This document shows positions 26,241 through 40,900 of a stretch of 64,000 bases of DNA, piece after piece. The first letter of the stretch is position 1, and every line of letters begins with the position of its first letter. Source of the DNA: Epinephelus fuscoguttatus (lineage: Eukaryota > Chordata > Actinopteri > Perciformes > Serranidae); the NCBI RefSeq assembly GCF_011397635.1, contig NC_064757.1, forward strand, positions 31,945,339-32,009,338, in the 5' to 3' direction. Made by a program: the position numbers and the translations under genes. The notes below the pieces were generated by a model. The model was not told the DNA's origin, did no database searches, and worked only from the letters and a program-made list of their open reading frames with translations.

Positions 26241-29200
26241 TATGAGTGGATTGCTGGAAACCTGGATTAGTATGATTGTTGCAGGGTGATGATGCGCTTA
26301 CAGATGAGGTGTTTACAGTTTGGGCTGAAGCAGTGAAAATAACCTAAAATTACAATCAAACTGTTGTAAATATTCATCCACTGCTGAACAAGCAGTGATT
26401 CACTCCTGCTCAGTACTTAGCTTACTACAGTTTTTACACCATGTGAGTTTTGCTTCTTGGCTTTCAGCCGCTCTTCACTCCCACATACTCTACCGCATCT
26501 GACCCTGTTGGGCACTTTGAGAAAAATATCTCATATTCTGGATCATCCAGGCTGTGGAGGAGGACTAAAAAAAACTAGTAGTGCTCAGTGTGACTGACTG
26601 AGATTATAACTGCTGGAAGACTCATAACTAATAATCAATCCTAAATCAATATTCTCAGAACAGTCCCCTCCCTTCTCCTCTTCCTCTTTCCACGCCTTAC
26701 TCCCTCACAATGCTCTGAGCGCTCCCGCCACTTCCTTTGCTGTGATATTACGTTGCCAGGCAACAGTCTTTTTTTAATCTGTTTGCATCACTTCTGTGAT
26801 ACGAAGTGAGCGGATGATACCATCTGACCTACCCACAATCCCGTGCTGTGATTACTCTGTGTGGGTGGGTATTCGCTGAGCATTTTTTCATCACAGATCA
26901 GAAACTGAAATCACAATCACAGCTTTATTATTAACAGCTAGAGGAGATGTGTCACCTTGATACAGTGAAGCATACACAGATCAAAAGAAGTATGAGCCAC
27001 ATTCAGAATAATATGGTCAATGGTTAATGTTGTGATGTCACGTTCAGATATTTCCAGGGCAACTACAATCATTTAAGAAAGAATTCGATTACAGTAGATC
27101 CAGAAATTTCTCCTGTGACTGGAGCCCCAGCAGAACAGATTTTAACACAGCCACCAGTACACTTAGTGTTTACTTAATATTTTATATTTTGTGCTTTATT
27201 TAGTTATAGTGAGTCAATGTAACTTTTACTGAATAACGGACACTGTAGCCACAAGTGACAACTACGAGATATGTTTACATAGCAGAGGTGGGTTCTTTGT
27301 TTTGAAAGTCACAAGTCAAGTCCCAAATAATGCACTCCTCACCAAATATAATGTCATTTTAACAACAGAATAATAATAAATTAAATTTATAAAAATCCTG
27401 ATTTTTTTTTTTTTTTATTTGTACTGATTTGTTAAAACATTTGTTGGATGATGTTGCTTTGCCATTTATAATTATCAACCTGAACATTTTTCATACTGCA
27501 ATGTGCTTTTTGTTGACCACAGTGTAGTTTTTGTACGCAAACAAAATTATCTTTGGTATTATTTTTTCCAGTTGGTGCTCAGTAAGGTGACGCTAGTTCT
27601 TCATAGTTCTGGATGCTGTTGGATCAGTTCAAAAAAGTGGATCCGGGGAATTAGGTGCCGACTTGCTGGGAATTAATAGCATTAATGTTAGTTGATTCAG
27701 GAATTGAGGGGATATTAATTGATTCATGGCACACTTTTTAAATTACATGCTTTTTAAGTTGGTGCTTGGGGGAAGGTAACAAGTATTTAAAAGTCAAAAG
27801 GCTCAAGTACAAGTGAAGTCATGTGTCATTGTGTAAGTCCAAGTCAAGATGCCATGTTTTTTTATTTTGACTTGGGTCCACACTTCAGTCACCTCATGTA
27901 ACAGTAGCACAAGTAGAAAAAAGCCAACATAAGCTGCTGATCACACAAAACAAAGAAATATATATATGAACAAAATTCACTCAAAAACAAACAAACCCGG
28001 GACTGCCTTTGAAAGTCCAAAGTTGCTGATGTAACAGTGTGAGATTTAAGGATACCACTTTCTTATCGGTTTTCGGTCATTTAAGTGGGAATAGACAAGT
28101 TTTTTTTACCTATCATTATGAAGTAAATATTTATTGTACAATGTAATGGCTTTAGAATAATGACACTATCTGCGTTAAGACTGGTGTCCTTTAAGCCTTG
28201 CTTTCACAACACAAGTCTGTCTGCCACCAGGTATGATCTCCTGGGAAAATTAAAGCTCAATGTACAACACAAACAAGGTGCGTCAACCATTTCGCAACCA
28301 AAACAGGAAGAGAATAGCACTATCGTTTCTCCCAGCAGCTATCGGTAGCTATCTCCGGTTACCGAAGAGTATCAATCTTCTTTCCGTAACTATCCCCAGT
28401 AGCAGAAATGGTGGGCAGTGAATTAACTGAAGAAACCGTGGAAAACAATGTAGTGTGTCCTGTGCTGTTGATAGTTTCTAGGCTCTGAGGAAAACGGAAA
28501 GAGATCTGGTTGTCTTTGTGACAGTGGCGCCAACAATAATACCACTTGGAAACACTGATAAGTTTGCTGTTTCCACTCTAATAACAAAAATGTTAAGGTT
28601 GCCAGGTTGTGGAAAATTTCTGGGTGATATTTATCCTCACACAGTGAGATACTTTCTCTGTCTTTGTAGCTCTGTTGTTCATCAGATAGACGCATCAGTT
28701 AACCTCTGACCTTCTGGAGAAGTGTGCAGAGCCTCTACACCAAAATCCTTTTATGAACAAGATATTAAAGATATAAAATAAAAAGACTGTATGGGTTGTT
28801 ATAAAAAATAAATGTATTATTAACCTCCTGAGACCCTGTGTCTTCATATGAGGACATCACATTTTGGATTTACTTGACCCTATTCTTCATTTTACTCAAT
28901 GTAGACCTGCTGTCCTTCATCATGGACACTTTTCGTGCTATCTAGTGGTAGTAAGAGCACAATACACTAATCCATATAAAAACATGATGTCAGCCATTTC
29001 TGCCAAGTCAGTCTGCAGCCGATCCCGACACAAAAGTGGACAAAGTCCAAATCCTAATTTTACAAAACATTTTGTAGCTGAAACTTGTTTATTTATGATT
29101 AATGATGTTTGTATCTTAATATGATTTGACCAATTTTAGCAACAGTAACAAAATAAGACACTGTTAATTAGGAAGTACTCATCTGAGGACATTGGGACTT

Positions 29201-32200
29201 TATTATCGTTGACAATGTTTAGGTTGTTATCAGGTCCTACTGATCCCAAATAGCTAGGAGAAACTAAAAATGCATACCAAACAAAAGTTCAGGTCTCAGG
29301 AGGTTAATATGTTTTATTACAGATGCAGTACTAACTGTTGCTGTTGCCTCAAATAGTGAGAAACCGGTTATTATCACTGACTTATTAACATCTTTAACCG
29401 CAGTGGTGACGGCTAATTAGAAAGTGAGACACCCTTCCTTAATGACTTAATGACTCAACAGCCAGAGAGATTATCCTCAAGTAACGAGTTGCAGATTACA
29501 AACTCTTTATAAAGCGTGCATTAATAGAAAGTGGTAAAGGTAACTGTGAGGAAACATCACACCTTGTTGTCTCCCTGACTGAGATGTTACGACTGTCACA
29601 TTACGTACGATGACTCCTCCCTCGAGCACTGAGCAGATGTTGAGTCAGATGCATTTGCATCCGTTCACATGTGTCACTTCACTTTCAGACACACTCCACC
29701 CTCCTCTCCCTCGCTCCCTCTCTGTCTATAAACAAACTCCCTCTCGCTGTCACAGATGGGACCCTCACCGGCTCCCAGTGTGGACCAGCTGCAGAGCAGG
29801 AATGGGTGTATCTTGGGGGGGTTGGGTGGGGTATTGAAACTGGGATTTGAACCCCCTGTGGCTACGGCTTTTCAGCAGAAAAGAAAAATTGTAAGAGGAG
29901 AAGGAGAGAGACGCTGATCCAATAAGTTTTGAACTTCTTCTTCAATGACTATTTAATGAATTAGTTTCCTTTTTTTCCTGTAAGTAGCTTTAAGGAAAAA
30001 TTTTCTTATTCTGCACTGCCTGACAGCATCACATTTTCTGTATCATCAGGGAGACCGAGGGTCCTTAAAAAGTCTTAAAATGTCTTAAATACACACTAAT
30101 AAAAGGCCTTAAAAAGTGTTAAATTACTTTAAACTGGTAGATGGACTTGCATTTGTATAGCACCTTTCTAGTCTTCCCACCTCTAAAAGCGTTTTCACAC
30201 TACATGCCACAGCAACCCATTCACACACACACACAATCATACACGTGTGGCCAAGACTACAATACAAGATGGCACCTGCCACTTGGATAAACATTCACAC
30301 GACAACATGCTCACTGGAGGGTGCCAGGTATTGAACTGCTGATCTTTCGCTTAGATGACAATCTGCTCAACCTCCCAACATCCGCCCCAGATATCGGATT
30401 TCAAATTGGATGGGTCTTGGTGTTTTTTAGTTAGGTCACTGCGAACATTTTTGACAATGACACTACAGGAAAAATCATTTTGAAAAGAAACAAAATTCCG
30501 TGGCCTGTATGCGCACAGTTCCCCTATTTTTACCTTTGTAGCCAGTCTGCTTTTTTTTTTCTTTTTTTTTTTTTCTTTTATCTTGAACTGACATCAGTGT
30601 GTTTATGTGGAAAGAGTATATTTTCTCTTTTGGCGTGCATTTCCATCACAAGTTTGTTCTTAAATTTGATTTAAGGTGGTCTTAAAAAGTCTTAAATTTA
30701 GCCTGATTTTACCTGTAGACACCCTGATCGTTGAAGCTATGTCATGTTTACAGAGTGAAATATTCAAACCCAAGACAGTGAGTCTTCACCATAATTTAAA
30801 CTTAAGTTCTGTGGGTATAAAATGTTTGTGATAATAATAATTCTATTTATATAGCACCTTTAAATGAAGTGCTTTAAAATAAAAACACTAATTAATATAA
30901 AACAATGCAAAAAACATATATTAAACAGGATGAAATAGCATAAAAAGTAACAATAAATAATGATAACTGGCCTACTGACAGGTTTCTGCATGCCTAAGAT
31001 ACTTTTTACACAAAGAGCACACACTGGAAATGCAAGAAACACATAAGAATGCACTAAAGCAAGAATTCATTGATGTAGGATAAAGCAGCTTTTGTCATCT
31101 TGTGTGAGTTTCTGCCTCTACAAGTTTTCTTTGGAGTGTTTCCCCTCGGTGACAGTCGTCAGTCTGGTTCTTGTTCAGGTGTTTGAGACGTTTGTGCCCC
31201 GCAGTGTGTTCCCTACAGTGTTCACGTGCACATACTTCCATTTTGTCATGCTGCAAACATGCATGCAATGATCCAGCAGAGCGTGAGTGGCGCTTTGTGT
31301 CTTATCTTGTACCTGAAGCAGCTCACCTCCTTCTCTTCAGTGGGTTTTATACGTCACACTGCAGTGCTCATGTTCATGTCATGTTCGGCTGTGCATTTCA
31401 AGAAGCTTTTAGAAAGTAACTGGAGGCTGACCCACATAGAGAGATTCTTTGAAAAAATCTTTTCAAGTATTTTTGTTGGCCTTGATATGTTTGGGATTAA
31501 GTTCTTTGGAAATAAGGATCAGCGGTCTGAGCAGTAATCCAATGAAACCAATGAAGAGAATTAAGATTATTTCATAACCGTTCTCTGGGTGATTGTAAAC
31601 TGCAAAAATAATCTGAATTCTATTTTTAATCGATCATGTGCAAAGTTCGTTTTTGACCAGAAAACACTGAAGTTTTTCATTAACTTCCTGTAAAGCAAGT
31701 TACTCCATATTTTTCTTGAGCTTGACAGTTTATTCTTGACCCAAGAGACAACTCAGTGTCCACCTATTAACTTGTTCTGGAGCTTTTGACCTCATCACAT
31801 GTCGGCAAAGATTCTCAGTAGGGCTGGGCGGTATACCGGTTCGTACCAAACACCGGTATTTATTTTCATTATGATATGAATGTTTCATATACCGCAATAC
31901 CGGTGAATAGCCCAAACAACATCCAGACCGTGCGCGGCGGGAAAGTGTTTCAGCGGGGACCCATTTCACCTCTGCACACCACAGGCGCCCTTGAGCAGGT
32001 GAGAGTGAGAGCATATAGAAAAGTTTAGAGGCGAGAATGGCTGCCGGAGAGAGTCCTGAAAGCAAAGCAACTGTACACGATGACCCAGAAGAACTCATAC
32101 CAAAAAGAGCAGTGTTCCCCTATATGCAACTCCTCAAACAGGAGTAAATGGTGCATTTGTTGTGGACAATTTTTAGCTGTGGATTGATATACATTTGGTG

Positions 32201-35200
32201 TACTAGCAGATATTTCTGGCAACAGGACAGTGTATGTGGGATTGCAACCCTGTCGCCAGGAAAATAGTGGCATTGTACGTCTCTGCAATGTTTTTATGTA
32301 GCGGATACGTTGAAACTTTGTGTCTCAACAATGCTGTGGTTAATATGTGGTTATGTTTAGGCACAAAAACAAATTGGTTATGGTTAGGAAAAGATGTTCT
32401 GGCCTTAAATACCTAGTTTTGGGGGTGTTTTCGTAGTAAAATTAGCTGCTTTTCATTGCACTATCTCCACTGGAAAAACAGCCACGGGTTGCTACAAAAC
32501 ACCCACGTTTGGGCACTAAAAAGCTGCGGGAAACACAGAGACAGGTCTCCAGTAAACATCTAGTTTTGTAGTTTGTTGGTTACAAACTGCAAACTGCATC
32601 TTGGCAGGGATCACACCTAGGTGTCATGCTAATGGCGAGTTGTGTTTTTTAATAGTTTTTGGACGACCATGGAGCTCTACCACACAGAGGAATAGGATGT
32701 GTTAGGTTTAAACTACATAGATGATACTTATTAGTAGGATCAGTTCATTGCTGTTGATTTATCCTAGAAGTATCAGATGTTGTGTTCTAGTTGTGTTGTA
32801 TTTTTGTTTTGCATAACTTCCAACCTTTGAAAAAATTGCTTTCCCGTAACATTTAGCTGACTGGATCCCTCTGCTAAAGGTTCAGGGATAACAAATGCTC
32901 ATACCAGTCAAGGTTACAGCCATGCTCCCACAAGTGTCCATTGTCATTGAATAGGCGGATACTAAAGCTGGGCTATGATGGCTGAAGTGTCCTTCAGTGA
33001 GGCAATTTTATTGTTGCCTGAGCAATTACATGCTGTCAGATTAGCATGTTAAAGAACCAAGTGCACGCAGGCCTTTGCATCTCCAAGGAGAGAAAACAGA
33101 GGAGGGAGGAGGTCAGGGGCCTCAGGGTCCATTTATGTTGTTTTTGTACCCCTTCTGCTTCTGTCTTACCCGCCGTTACCTCTCCTATCTCCTCTTATCT
33201 CTCACTCTTACCCTCTCTCGCCTCACCCGCTGGTGGACAGGCAACAAATTAAGTTGAAGCAGTCGGGGTTAATGGTGTGAACGTGTCAGCTGGACGGCTG
33301 CAACATGCAGAGAAGTCGTCAGTAAAGGTCACTGCTCTTCACTGCTGCATCACAGGCCGTCCGGCTGCTTTAAGCCGGGAACACATTACACCATTTTAAG
33401 CCCAGTTTTGAGCACTATAGGACAGAGATGATGCAATTTCAAGATCACTGTGAGTCTGCATCGGTCAGAGCAGGGGTGGAAAGTACCACTAGTAATTCCT
33501 CTTTCACATCGATTTTTGAGAAGCTGTTGTAGAGTAGATTGCTGTTATGGTGTTACATAGAATATTCAATTTAATTATTCTTTTTTCCTGTTGTAGAAAA
33601 TCTTTAAAGTGGGAAAGAAAAAAAACAAACAAAGTTTCTCTTTTTGTGACGAAAAGTTGAATTCTTAAACAATATAATCCACCTTTGCCTAAGTTAATAC
33701 ACCAAGGGGGCTTTGCTACTATAACCAGAGATGGTTTAAAAACAAAGCAGCACAATGTCCTGTATCTGTGTCACGTGTGTTTAGCCACTGCCCCCCTCCT
33801 TAAGGAGACTAGCAGCAATCTTGAGTTTATTCATTGCAAGAGAAGTGAACGTGAGCACAGATTATGACCGATTCTTTCGCCTCATAGTCAACAAAGTAAA
33901 TATTGGACCCATATTTTACAAGCCACATACCTGTATTTGTCTCAGCATCTCACTCTTGAGGATTTGTCAACAACTGATATGATCTTGCACTGTGTTGAGA
34001 TCAGATATGAAGGTAGCAGACAAACATAAGAATGAGGAGCAAACGTTAAATTTATGCAGTATTTAGTGTTGTATTCTTTCTGTATCATTGGCACAGCAAT
34101 GTGTTATCTTTTGTTATAGAGCATCTTTGGTCTGGTACCACCAATACTTTGCCTAATGTTTGCAAACTTTAGATAGATTGTTGTATAACTGTCAGTTTGC
34201 TGTAAAACTATACTATGTTCCCTACGTGGAATACTCTGTCACATTACATTTTAGTGTTTACCATTATTCTTTAAAAGCTCCATAAATCACATAGAGTTCT
34301 CCACAGAATTGCATTCTTATCACAGACAGACAGTTTGAAAATAAACTACAGTTATTGCATTTTTTGTTCTACCCATCTTCTTCCTTGTGTAAACCTGGTG
34401 CCTACATTACACCACAATGCAACTCTTAACATGTAAAATTTGTGGTGGAGTTCTCCTTTCAGAGAAGCTTTCTCATACAGACAAGACAGTCACCACTTTA
34501 GAGAGTATCACTATACTGGAGAGCGGTTAGTTGTTGTCATGTTAAAATATTTAGGATATTTAGGATAATAAGTAAGAAACTTGAAAAGAAGCTCGAACAC
34601 TTGTTTTAAGGTTTAAGTTATGCCATGATACCTCAACCTCAATCCTTTACACACTGGCATGCATGAAAAATAGGACACGTCATCATGGATACTCCACAGA
34701 CGTTATCTTGTACAAACACGATGATGATGAGTCTTTTTTATGGTCAGTCAGGATTTAAGCCTTAAGTTTTAAGTCTTCTTCAGCCTGACTGTGTGTCCGT
34801 TGTGGTGTCTCATCACTGAAGCCTCTTGACAGTGTTTGGCAGCAGGGAATGATGGGTACGCTATTGGATCAGACTCATTTGGATTAGGTTTTATACATGT
34901 GTGTGTGTGTGTGTGTGTGTGAGTGTGTATCCTGGCAGTAGAGCTGACTGCTGCGGCCTTTTGAGAGTCGTTTCCTTAAAGGCCACGGCTTTGTATGACT
35001 GAGAGGAAGAAGGCAAATGCTGCCTGCTGATTGAGTGGCTGATCTCTGGATCTGTGCCTCTGCAGTACCGTCCAACATATTGACTGACTGACAAACAAAC
35101 AAACAGACAGAGTCATTGTGCATTTATACACTAAAATAATAATCAGTGAGGAAGTCTCTTCTTGTATTTGTTGTAAAGAGCCAAAAACAGCATAAATCGT

Positions 35201-36267
35201 CAAACATGTTGTCATCCAAATGACAGACAGTTGGCAGATGATGAAGCTTTGCATTAGAAATTTTGTTTGAAAGTATAACAAGTTTTACAACAAGCTTCCA
35301 AAACAGTAAACACAAAGTGCATTCAGTCCTCAAAATGGACGGACAGTGTAGAACAGCAACAACTTAGAAAATCTATTAAAGGTATAGTATGCAGTAGGGG
35401 TGTCCATATAATCGTTCACGGTAATACCAGTATCATTTTTAATGATATGAAAAATTCATGTAGTGATACCCACAATATTTTGACCTGTGACACGTTTTCG
35501 TCATACTGTTACCCTCGGCAACAACAAGCATGACGGAAAGTGAAATTATTGTAGACTCTGCAATGGTTACAAAAAGAGGAGCAGCTTCAGTACTGTGGAA
35601 TAAACTGTGTAGTAGTTATGGTAGCATAACAGCCTGTCACAGGTTACAGCGTGATGAATTTTTTTTTTTTGTACCATTTTCTGATCTTTTGTATACAATG
35701 AACATATTATTTGACACAGAACATAACCATTACTTGCAACAGTGGTTTCAAAGTACTATAAAGAAAAGACAGAGAAAAAAAATAATAAAGCAAGATGATG
35801 TCGGGCTCAGTGGCTCAGTGAGTAGAGCGAGCGTCCTATATACAATTTCTGCCTGTGGCCCTTTGCTGCATGTCATTCCCTCTTTCTTCCCCTTTCATTC
35901 TTAATACTGTCCTGTCTAATATGGCAAAAACCATGAAAATAATATTTTTAAACAAGACAATGTCTAAAAACATGCACACAAAGTGAACAAACCACAACAT
36001 ACGGAATAAGTATGCGAATGCCAAGACACCAAGTGCATTTGAAGATGTGTTGGATTTTTTTTCATCTCCAGTTCCAGGCTCAAAAACCACTTCTGCCCCT
36101 GAACTCCACAAATCACCCCCCACCCAAATAATATAACATGCAATAATATCTTCATAAGGTGCAATGACATTTGGCACAATGTACAAATAGTAGCTTCTGA
36201 TATGTCACTTTTCTATATCACTTAATCCAGTTTTTATCTTTCTTTGTTATCATTTGTCTGTATGGCA

Positions 36268-36316
<49 letters not shown>

Positions 36317-38897
36317 ATGGGTGGGTGCATGTGTGGAGCGTGAATGTACTGTTTTAGAGCTGCACAGCAAATTTTATTGGAGAATGTGCAATGACAATAA
36401 AGGCATTCTGTTTTATTTTTAAGTTGCCCCCTCACAGCCTGCTGCCCTGCTGCCCGTTATTAGTCCTGAGTCATGGTTTGTCCTTAACATCCCTCTGCAC
36501 CTGCCCTACACTCTACCTTCCCTCTCTCTGTGTTTGATCAGCTGGAAGAGGCCCAAAGAGGCGACGCCGAGTCGCAACTTTGATAACTTTGTCAGTCCAC
36601 AACTGTCTGTCTTCTCCTATTTTACAGTACAAATGTATAACAGCAACTATGACAATTTCTAGCAAGTTTTCAACCTTTTCGTCTAGTTCAAGCAATGATA
36701 GACTGAGGTCAGTAAGGGCTTGTTATAAGGTCTATTTTATTTTCATTTATTCCCCTTTCACAAGAGGAAGGAGAAAATAAAGTGCAAATAAGACAAAAAC
36801 AAAAAATCTGTCCACATTAAAAATGCATAAACGAAAGATTAATGAATTTATATAGATAATTCAAAATGGGTTCAGGCTTCTCCTTCTCAAACCTGCCTAT
36901 AACCTCTAAATTAAGTGTACTTTGTCCTTTCTGGACAATTTCCCTCCCTATGGATTTTTTTTTCTGTAAAGCGTCTTTGAGTATCCTGAAAAGTGCTATA
37001 TAAATCCCATGTATTATTATTATGAAGACAGGACAAAGGGAACAAGGACAGAGGGAAAACAAGGGAGACAGAGCATCATATACATAAATATGTGGATGCC
37101 TATATATACAGTTGCATCTTTTTCTTAAGTGTTTTAGGAAACCATCCAAGTTCTTTTGGCCACTGAGTGAAAACAATGAACTAAAAATAGCTAAATGAGA
37201 GAATAAGCCTTGAGCTACATCTTTACACCTGTCACATACAGTTTCATGATACTAATGTGCAGATTTTACTTTATTTAAGAGGGAAATAGACAAGTTTTCA
37301 TTATAAAGTAAATGTTTTTTTTTTTAAGATTATTTTTGTTGGCTTTTTGCCTTTAATGACAGGACAGTGAGTGAAAGGGGGAGACAGAGAAAGAGTGGGG
37401 ACTGACATGCTGCAAAGGGCCACGAGCTGGATTCGAATCCACAGCCGCTGCAGCAAGGTGATGCCTCTGTATATGGGGCGCCAGCACTATCCACTACGCA
37501 ACCGACACCCCATTATAAAGTAAATGTTGATTGCACAATGTAATGGCTGTAGAATAATGACACCATCAGCGTTAATATTGGTTCATCAAAAGCCTTGCTT
37601 TCACTACGCAGTTCTGTCTGCCAGTTGGTACAATCTTCAGGTAAAATGAAGGCTTGATTAACAGCACAAAGTAAGGGTGTCAACCATTGCACAACCCAAA
37701 GAGTCTAAAGTTTACGGTCTATCCTAAATTTGCAAACATTAGTCTTCAGGGCCCTCTATCTGAAATATTTTCATTTGAACCCTTAACCATGATTTTTCTT
37801 CTAACCCTAACAAAGAAGTCCCTGTCTGGTAGAAAGCCATGAAAGCACGTTCCTCCCAACAGGCTTTTGTTTTCCCCAATAGCTATCAGTAGCTATCCCC
37901 AGTTACCAAGGGGTATCAGTGTAAGTTCTTTGCAGTCACTATCCTCAGATGGTGGAGCGACCGAAGCAGCTGTGTGAAACAAATTGCAGTTTGTCCTGTG
38001 TTCTTTTTAGTTGCTCGGCTCCGAGGAACAGAAAGCGATCTGGTTGTCTTTGCCACAGCAGCGCCGACAATAATACCAATTTGAAGCATTAGGGGTAAAA
38101 GTTTAAAAGTTGTCCGTTTCCACTATAAAGTTGAAAAATATCAGGATAACTTTCAGCTGTTTAAATTTGTATCTACGGATTGTAACCCACTTCTGTGATC
38201 TAAATAGCCCCTTATTCCAAATCTCATTTGGTACCTCAACATTTAACCCAGGAGTTTTTACCTGAGAGGAGAACGCAGCTACAAAAACTTGACATAAAGT
38301 GTCTGGAGTGAGGGTGTGTATGAAAACGAATGTACAAGACACAACTTTTTGGCTTCACTTGATGTTTTATTGAGCATAATGCGGAATTTGCAAGTAACAA
38401 AAGAAGTGTGACTGGCTAAGATTATATTTAGTGTGTCTTTCTGGTCGTATGTGAGAGAAAGGGACAGCTGGCCACTGAGAAAGACTGAAGGTGGGGGGTT
38501 CAGCTGGGGGGCTTTTGTAATACCATTTCAAGACATCTGTTCTTTTCTTCTATTCAGATTGACCCTCCCACCCCCCTCTCCACACACTAACACACTTTCA
38601 TGTCCACAATGATCTAAAGTCTTCATCTAGCATCTCTGAACTAAAGTTTGCATCAGCACCACGGTGGCTCAGAGTGTTTGTCCCCCTCAGGAGACGTCAG
38701 CGAGCTCAGACCGTGAAGTGTTATATTAGAGTTGAGTCCTCTGTCGCCCTCCGGTGGTGTGGAGTAAGACTGTCACATCCTGTACGTGGCATCACCGCGG
38801 GGTGTGCCGACTTTGGGGAAAGAAAAGAGAGAAAAAAAAGGTTTTTATTTCAAAGCGCATTTGAGCTCTGCTACCCACATCATGTATGAGCTGGACA

Positions 38898-38935
<38 letters not shown>

Positions 38936-39007
38936 ACCGTCACATCTGGAAGCAATCGGCTGCAACCTCTGCCATGAATTGTACCTCATTCACCTCTATA
39001 CACACAG

Positions 39008-39055
<48 letters not shown>

Positions 39056-40866
39056 ACACATACAAACACGGCACCACAGATATTTGCTACAAGAAACAGA
39101 TTGATTAATATAGAACATGTGACATATGTGAACTAACATCAATATTAAAAGAGGAGTTTGATATTTAAGGAAATATGTTTAGTTGCTTTGCTGCTGAGAG
39201 TTGGATAAGAAGATTGATACCATTCATACTGTACAGTAAATATGTGTAAAGCTTACTAATTATCGCATTATATTTTCTTTAAAACAAGATTTTAGTGAGT
39301 TTCAGACGTGCTGTGGATTTTGTTACTTAGAGCCAGTTTTCCCTCTGTTTCCACTCTTTGTGCTAAGCTAGCTAACAACCTGCCGGCTGTAGCTTCATAT
39401 TTAGTCCACAGACATGAGAGTGGTATCAGTTTCTCATGTAATATGCTGCAGGGAATAAGAATGTTTGAGGCTATGTGGATTTGCAGATAAATATCAAAAT
39501 AGCCTCAACAATAAGTAAAAATTTATGCTAAGTATGATAAGCAGTGTCCACCTTGGGCCCCTCATCGCATTTCAGATATTTACAGATATTTAGGAGTTGT
39601 TGGCAAGTCCACCAAAGATTAAAGAAAAACTCAAGAGATTAATACAGATTTGTATATCAGAACTGCTTTTTTTTTTCTTTTTTTGTCTTTCATTAGAGCC
39701 CGGTCTCACTCTGAAGTTGTCGAAATCCTAATAAGCTAACATTAGCCACCCTACAGTCCCTCTGCCTGAGATGTATTTTCATATGGCAGCTATAGTGGCT
39801 CAACTTAGGCCAGCACCGGGTGTTACAGCATGTAAAGGCAGCAACAGAAAGTTTGCTGATCCGGCGGAGAGTCGGAGCTTTAGTTTGCACTGGCTGGATT
39901 TGTGTTGCGGTGGCGGCTGACAGGATCACTTTCTGGGGCTGCTGCTCATTCTCCTCCCAGTGAGTTGGTCTGTTGCAGTGGGAGTGAGGCAGTGTTAGCT
40001 AAATAAACATGAACTTGAATTAGCTGCAGACTTGAGTCTTTAGCTCCAGTTAGCAGAAGGCCAAACCATCAGCAACATTTTGCTCTCCATTTCTGAAACA
40101 CTTTGGCGATATTGACACGTGTTTTGTTTCATTTATTGTGAGACTCTCCTCTAGATAAGTCCATCCTTATTTATTGCTTTGCAGTGCAGGACTCTCTGCC
40201 GTTAAGGCTTTCACTGAAAAGATGTACATGCACATCTCCATTTGTAGAACAGCCAATAGAAACGCCCTCTCTCTGAAATGACCTATGATTGGCCAGAGTC
40301 TGTTTTCACAGGCTAGATTTTCTAAAGCCTTAAAAAAATAGGGCCAAGAGGAGGTGCAGAAGTCTTGTTTTCTCTCAGACCACTTGAATTACAATATGCT
40401 GAAAGTTTACTATGGGATTTTTGCTCAGTGACGAGCTTTACTCATCTCCCCACCCCTCAGATTGATCATGTGACCCTTTGGAGGGGCCTGATCCCTAAGT
40501 TAGGCCAAGATTAAACGTCCTAACTTTAATGCAGTTGTTTAAACGACCAGCTACAACAGTGAAGAGCTACTTATGAATTTATGCATTAGTATTAAGAAGC
40601 GAGCTGTGTAATTAATATATCTGTCACAGGCCATTTTTTGCAGAATTAGTACTTTTAATTTGATGTTTTAGTTACGTTTTGCTTTTGATAATTCTGTGGT
40701 TTGACTCGAGCAGGACTTTTACTTGCAATGGAGTAATTTCATGTTATTTTATTGGCGCTTTACTTAAGTAATGGATCTGAGTACTAAAAAATAGTACCCT
40801 TGGCCTAAGGCGCTCACTAAGAACCACTGGTCTAGATGATGCTGAGCAGCCTTTGTTCAGTACACA

Positions 40867-40900
<34 letters not shown>

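Noticed and set aside
35836..36186. 116-codon antisense frame with hydrophobic segments
   Set aside because: Overlaps SINE sequence and AT-rich intron; no family resemblance.
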